Of a DNA stretch of 64,000 nucleotides, positions 62,880 through 64,000 are shown piece by piece (the first letter of the stretch is position 1; every line of letters begins with the position of its first letter). The DNA lies in the NCBI RefSeq assembly GCF_003063645.1, contig NZ_NESJ01000003.1, forward strand, positions 186,001 through 250,000, given 5' to 3'. The stretch is from Limnohabitans sp. 2KL-51. GTDB taxonomy: Bacteria > Pseudomonadota > Gammaproteobacteria > Burkholderiales > Burkholderiaceae_C. The position numbers and the translations under genes were made by a program. The notes beneath the pieces are model-generated. The model did not search any database. It was not told the origin of the DNA and worked only from the letters and a program-made list of their open reading frames with translations.

Positions 62880-63185
62880 GCGAGGTGAATCGCCCGAGGT
62901 TTCGTGGAGGCCAGTTGGCTTAATTTGAGACCTCGGCATCTTTCTTCCGGGCAAGTTGTCGGTCATCGTTCGCAGCAGCTTCAGCAGGTGGCATATGCCC
63001 AATGGCTCTGAGCATTCGGTGATGGTTGAAACATTCCAACCATTCCAAGGTGGCCAGCACAGTGCCTTCTTGGTTTTACAAGGCTTACGGGGGGGCAATT
63101 CGGCCTTGCAAAGCCCATTGATCGTCTCACCCATAGCGCTGTCGCAGTTGCAACCACGCTGCCTCAAGGGCACAACCCTAGTGCG
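62880..63185 (-). mobile_element. Decayed 3' remnant of an IS3-family element
   Basis: On the minus strand two frames together recreate the end of an IS3-family transposase: SAMGETINGLCKAEL in one frame, then, after a frameshift, ATLEWLECFNHHRMLRAIGH and MPPAEAAAN in another, ending in TAA at 62920. Intact elements read continuously through these segments. The sequence at about 62886-62912 (GAATCGCCCGAGGTTTCG...) resembles an IS3 end. The catalytic N-terminal part is missing, so this is a dead fragment. Confidence 0.75.
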
Positions 63186-63211
63186 CCGCAAAAACTATGC
63201 AAAGTGCAAAT

Positions 63212-63246
63212 AAAAAAACCGTTACTGCGAGCAGTAACGGTTTTTT
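63212..63246. terminator. Strong hairpin terminator after the tRNA group
   Basis: A stem of AAAAAACCGTTACTGC and its complement around a GA loop, with T runs on either strand. It lies 3 bases from the 3' end of tRNA-Cys, so on the minus strand it ends the tRNA-Gly-Gly-Cys transcript. Confidence 0.9.
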
Positions 63247-63249
63247 GTT

Positions 63250-63323
63250 TGGAGGCGCGACCCAGAGTCGAACTGGGCTCGACGGATTTGCAATCCGTTG
63301 CATAACCGCTTTGCTATCGCGCC
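63250..63323 (-). tRNA. tRNA-Cys (anticodon GCA)
   Basis: A 74-base cloverleaf with acceptor GGCGCGA/TCGCGCC, anticodon loop TTGCAAA, T-arm CCCAGTTCGACTCTGGG and an encoded CCA. Last of the three-tRNA group on this strand. Confidence 0.97.
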
Positions 63324-63400
63324 ATGGTCAGTCAAGACTGACTAAAACTGATCAATGATGAATCAATGGTTCAAAATTCAACGGGTATTTAAACTTTGAA

Positions 63401-63476
63401 TGGAGCGGGAAACGAGATTCGAACTCGCGACCTCAACCTTGGCAAGGTTGCGCTCTACCAACTGAGCTATTCCCGC
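63401..63476 (-). tRNA. tRNA-Gly (anticodon GCC), copy 2
   Basis: A 76-base cloverleaf with acceptor GCGGGAA/TTCCCGC, anticodon loop CTTGCCA and encoded CCA. The T-loop reads TTCGAAT. Otherwise identical to the copy at 63523-63598. Confidence 0.97.
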
Positions 63477-63522
63477 ACATTGAGAAATCATATGAAAGAT
63501 GTTGGTACTTCTTTCGGATATT

Positions 63523-63598
63523 TGGAGCGGGAAACGAGGCTCGAACTCGCGACCTCAACCTTGGCAAGGTTGCGCTCTACCAACTGAGCTATTCCCGC
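63523..63598 (-). tRNA. tRNA-Gly (anticodon GCC), copy 1
   Basis: A 76-base cloverleaf as in the neighbouring copy, with T-loop TTCGAGC instead of TTCGAAT, two base differences in all. The two copies lie 46 bases apart in tandem and precede tRNA-Cys. Confidence 0.97.
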
Positions 63599-63697
63599 GT
63601 ATTTCAGTGAACTTGGCATTGTATGCCTTGTCCGCTGCATTGATCAAATTGTAATTCAATTTCAGGCCGACTTGGAGGCGGGCCTGAAAATTTTGCG

Positions 63698-64000
63698 TCA
63701 ATGTTTCACCGCCTCTGCTTTGGCCGTTGCAGGCACCGCAGTCAAGGCGGCTGCCGCCACCTCTTCGTCACTCAAGGGCGTGGGCTTGGCTTCCAAAGCC
63801 ACCTCCAACACCTGATCGATCCACTTCACGGGCACTATTTCCAGACCGTTTTTGACATTCTCAGGAATGTCCTGCAAGTCCTTGACGTTGTCTTCGGGGA
63901 TCAACACGGTCTTGATGCCACCGCGCAATGCCGCCAGCAATTTTTCTTTCAGACCACCAATGGCCGTGACTTCGCCGCGCAGCGTGATTTCACCAGTCAT
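63698..64000 (-). CDS. lon: ATP-dependent protease Lon, C-terminal part (partial)
   Basis: The frame runs off the right edge; 100 C-terminal residues are visible. [20 protein letters not shown] is the conserved segment of the Lon protease domain just after the catalytic serine region, and [21 protein letters not shown] contains the catalytic lysine (LKEKL) of the Ser-Lys dyad. The tail is longer and more alanine-rich than in enterobacterial Lon. The tRNA-Gly group follows on the same strand. In many Burkholderiales hupB follows lon, but here hupB lies 46 kb away. Confidence 0.95.
   Translation of the reverse strand: MTGEITLRGEVTAIGGLKEKLLAALRGGIKTVLIPEDNVKDLQDIPENVKNGLEIVPVKWIDQVLEVALEAKPTPLSDEEVAAAALTAVPATAKAEAVKH

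Noticed and set aside
63101..63180. Intact transposase gene
   Set aside because: The visible segments are in two frames and the catalytic part is absent, so it is listed only as a remnant.

Overview
The window is a gene-dense, GC-rich stretch of a betaproteobacterial chromosome, most likely Burkholderiales/Comamonadaceae. This rests on gene content: three orphan Bug-type (TctC) binding proteins, a PHB phasin with a PhaR-like operator, the EarP/EF-P(Arg32) pair, a class I fumarase, a Bordetella/Alcaligenes-type histone-deacetylase-like amidohydrolase, and the SHP/DHC/cytochrome b haem cluster. The family is an inference; no rRNA is present to confirm it.

Layout. 1-13.6 kb: the end of a tripartite tricarboxylate transporter operon (tctA plus an HDAC-like deacetylase), pmbA facing darP-mog, the ispDF isoprenoid pair, a REP-like inverted doublet, mfd, and a Bug/quinone-oxidoreductase/Bug cassette. 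13.6-15.7 kb: a visibly A/T-richer island next to tRNA-His, carrying one repeat-built, exosortase-sorted beta-propeller protein and a solitary CRISPR-repeat-like hairpin. 15.7-32.2 kb: mostly housekeeping genes (ppiD, tRNA-Val, hupB, a tartrate/malate dehydrogenase, pgsA, uvrC, earP, a split YeeE/YedE sulfur transporter, efp, a LOG protein, rmuC, a 2-hydroxyacid dehydrogenase, nhaD-like antiporter, pncB). 32.4-45 kb: nitroreductase, thioesterase, a second HDAC-like protein, phasin, patatin lipoprotein, Fur-box-controlled iron-binding protein, ahpC/ahpF with an OxyR-like site, small membrane proteins, an SDR with a palindromic operator, ggt and a Tat-type Bug protein. 45-57.8 kb: acs, UPF0114, fumA, murI, two transport/unknown genes, tRNA-Leu, MAPEG, an unlisted 56-residue basic protein, GST, an NMO-like oxidoreductase, FKBP, aminotransferase, cupin and DUF1883.

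57.9-62.9 kb is the most coherent accessory system. A probable operon on the minus strand encodes an SHP-type monohaem cytochrome, a dihaem cytochrome c, a cytochrome b561 and a QseBC/PmrAB-like two-component pair. It faces a DUF5666 lipoprotein. The shared 142-bp intergenic region carries two direct-repeat boxes of the YTTAAK-N5-YTTAAK type used by this class of response regulator. The simplest reading is an autoregulated periplasmic redox module with the lipoprotein as a co-regulated partner.

The right end has a decayed IS3-family transposase remnant, a strong terminator, a tRNA-Gly/tRNA-Gly/tRNA-Cys group, and the 3' end of lon running off the window.
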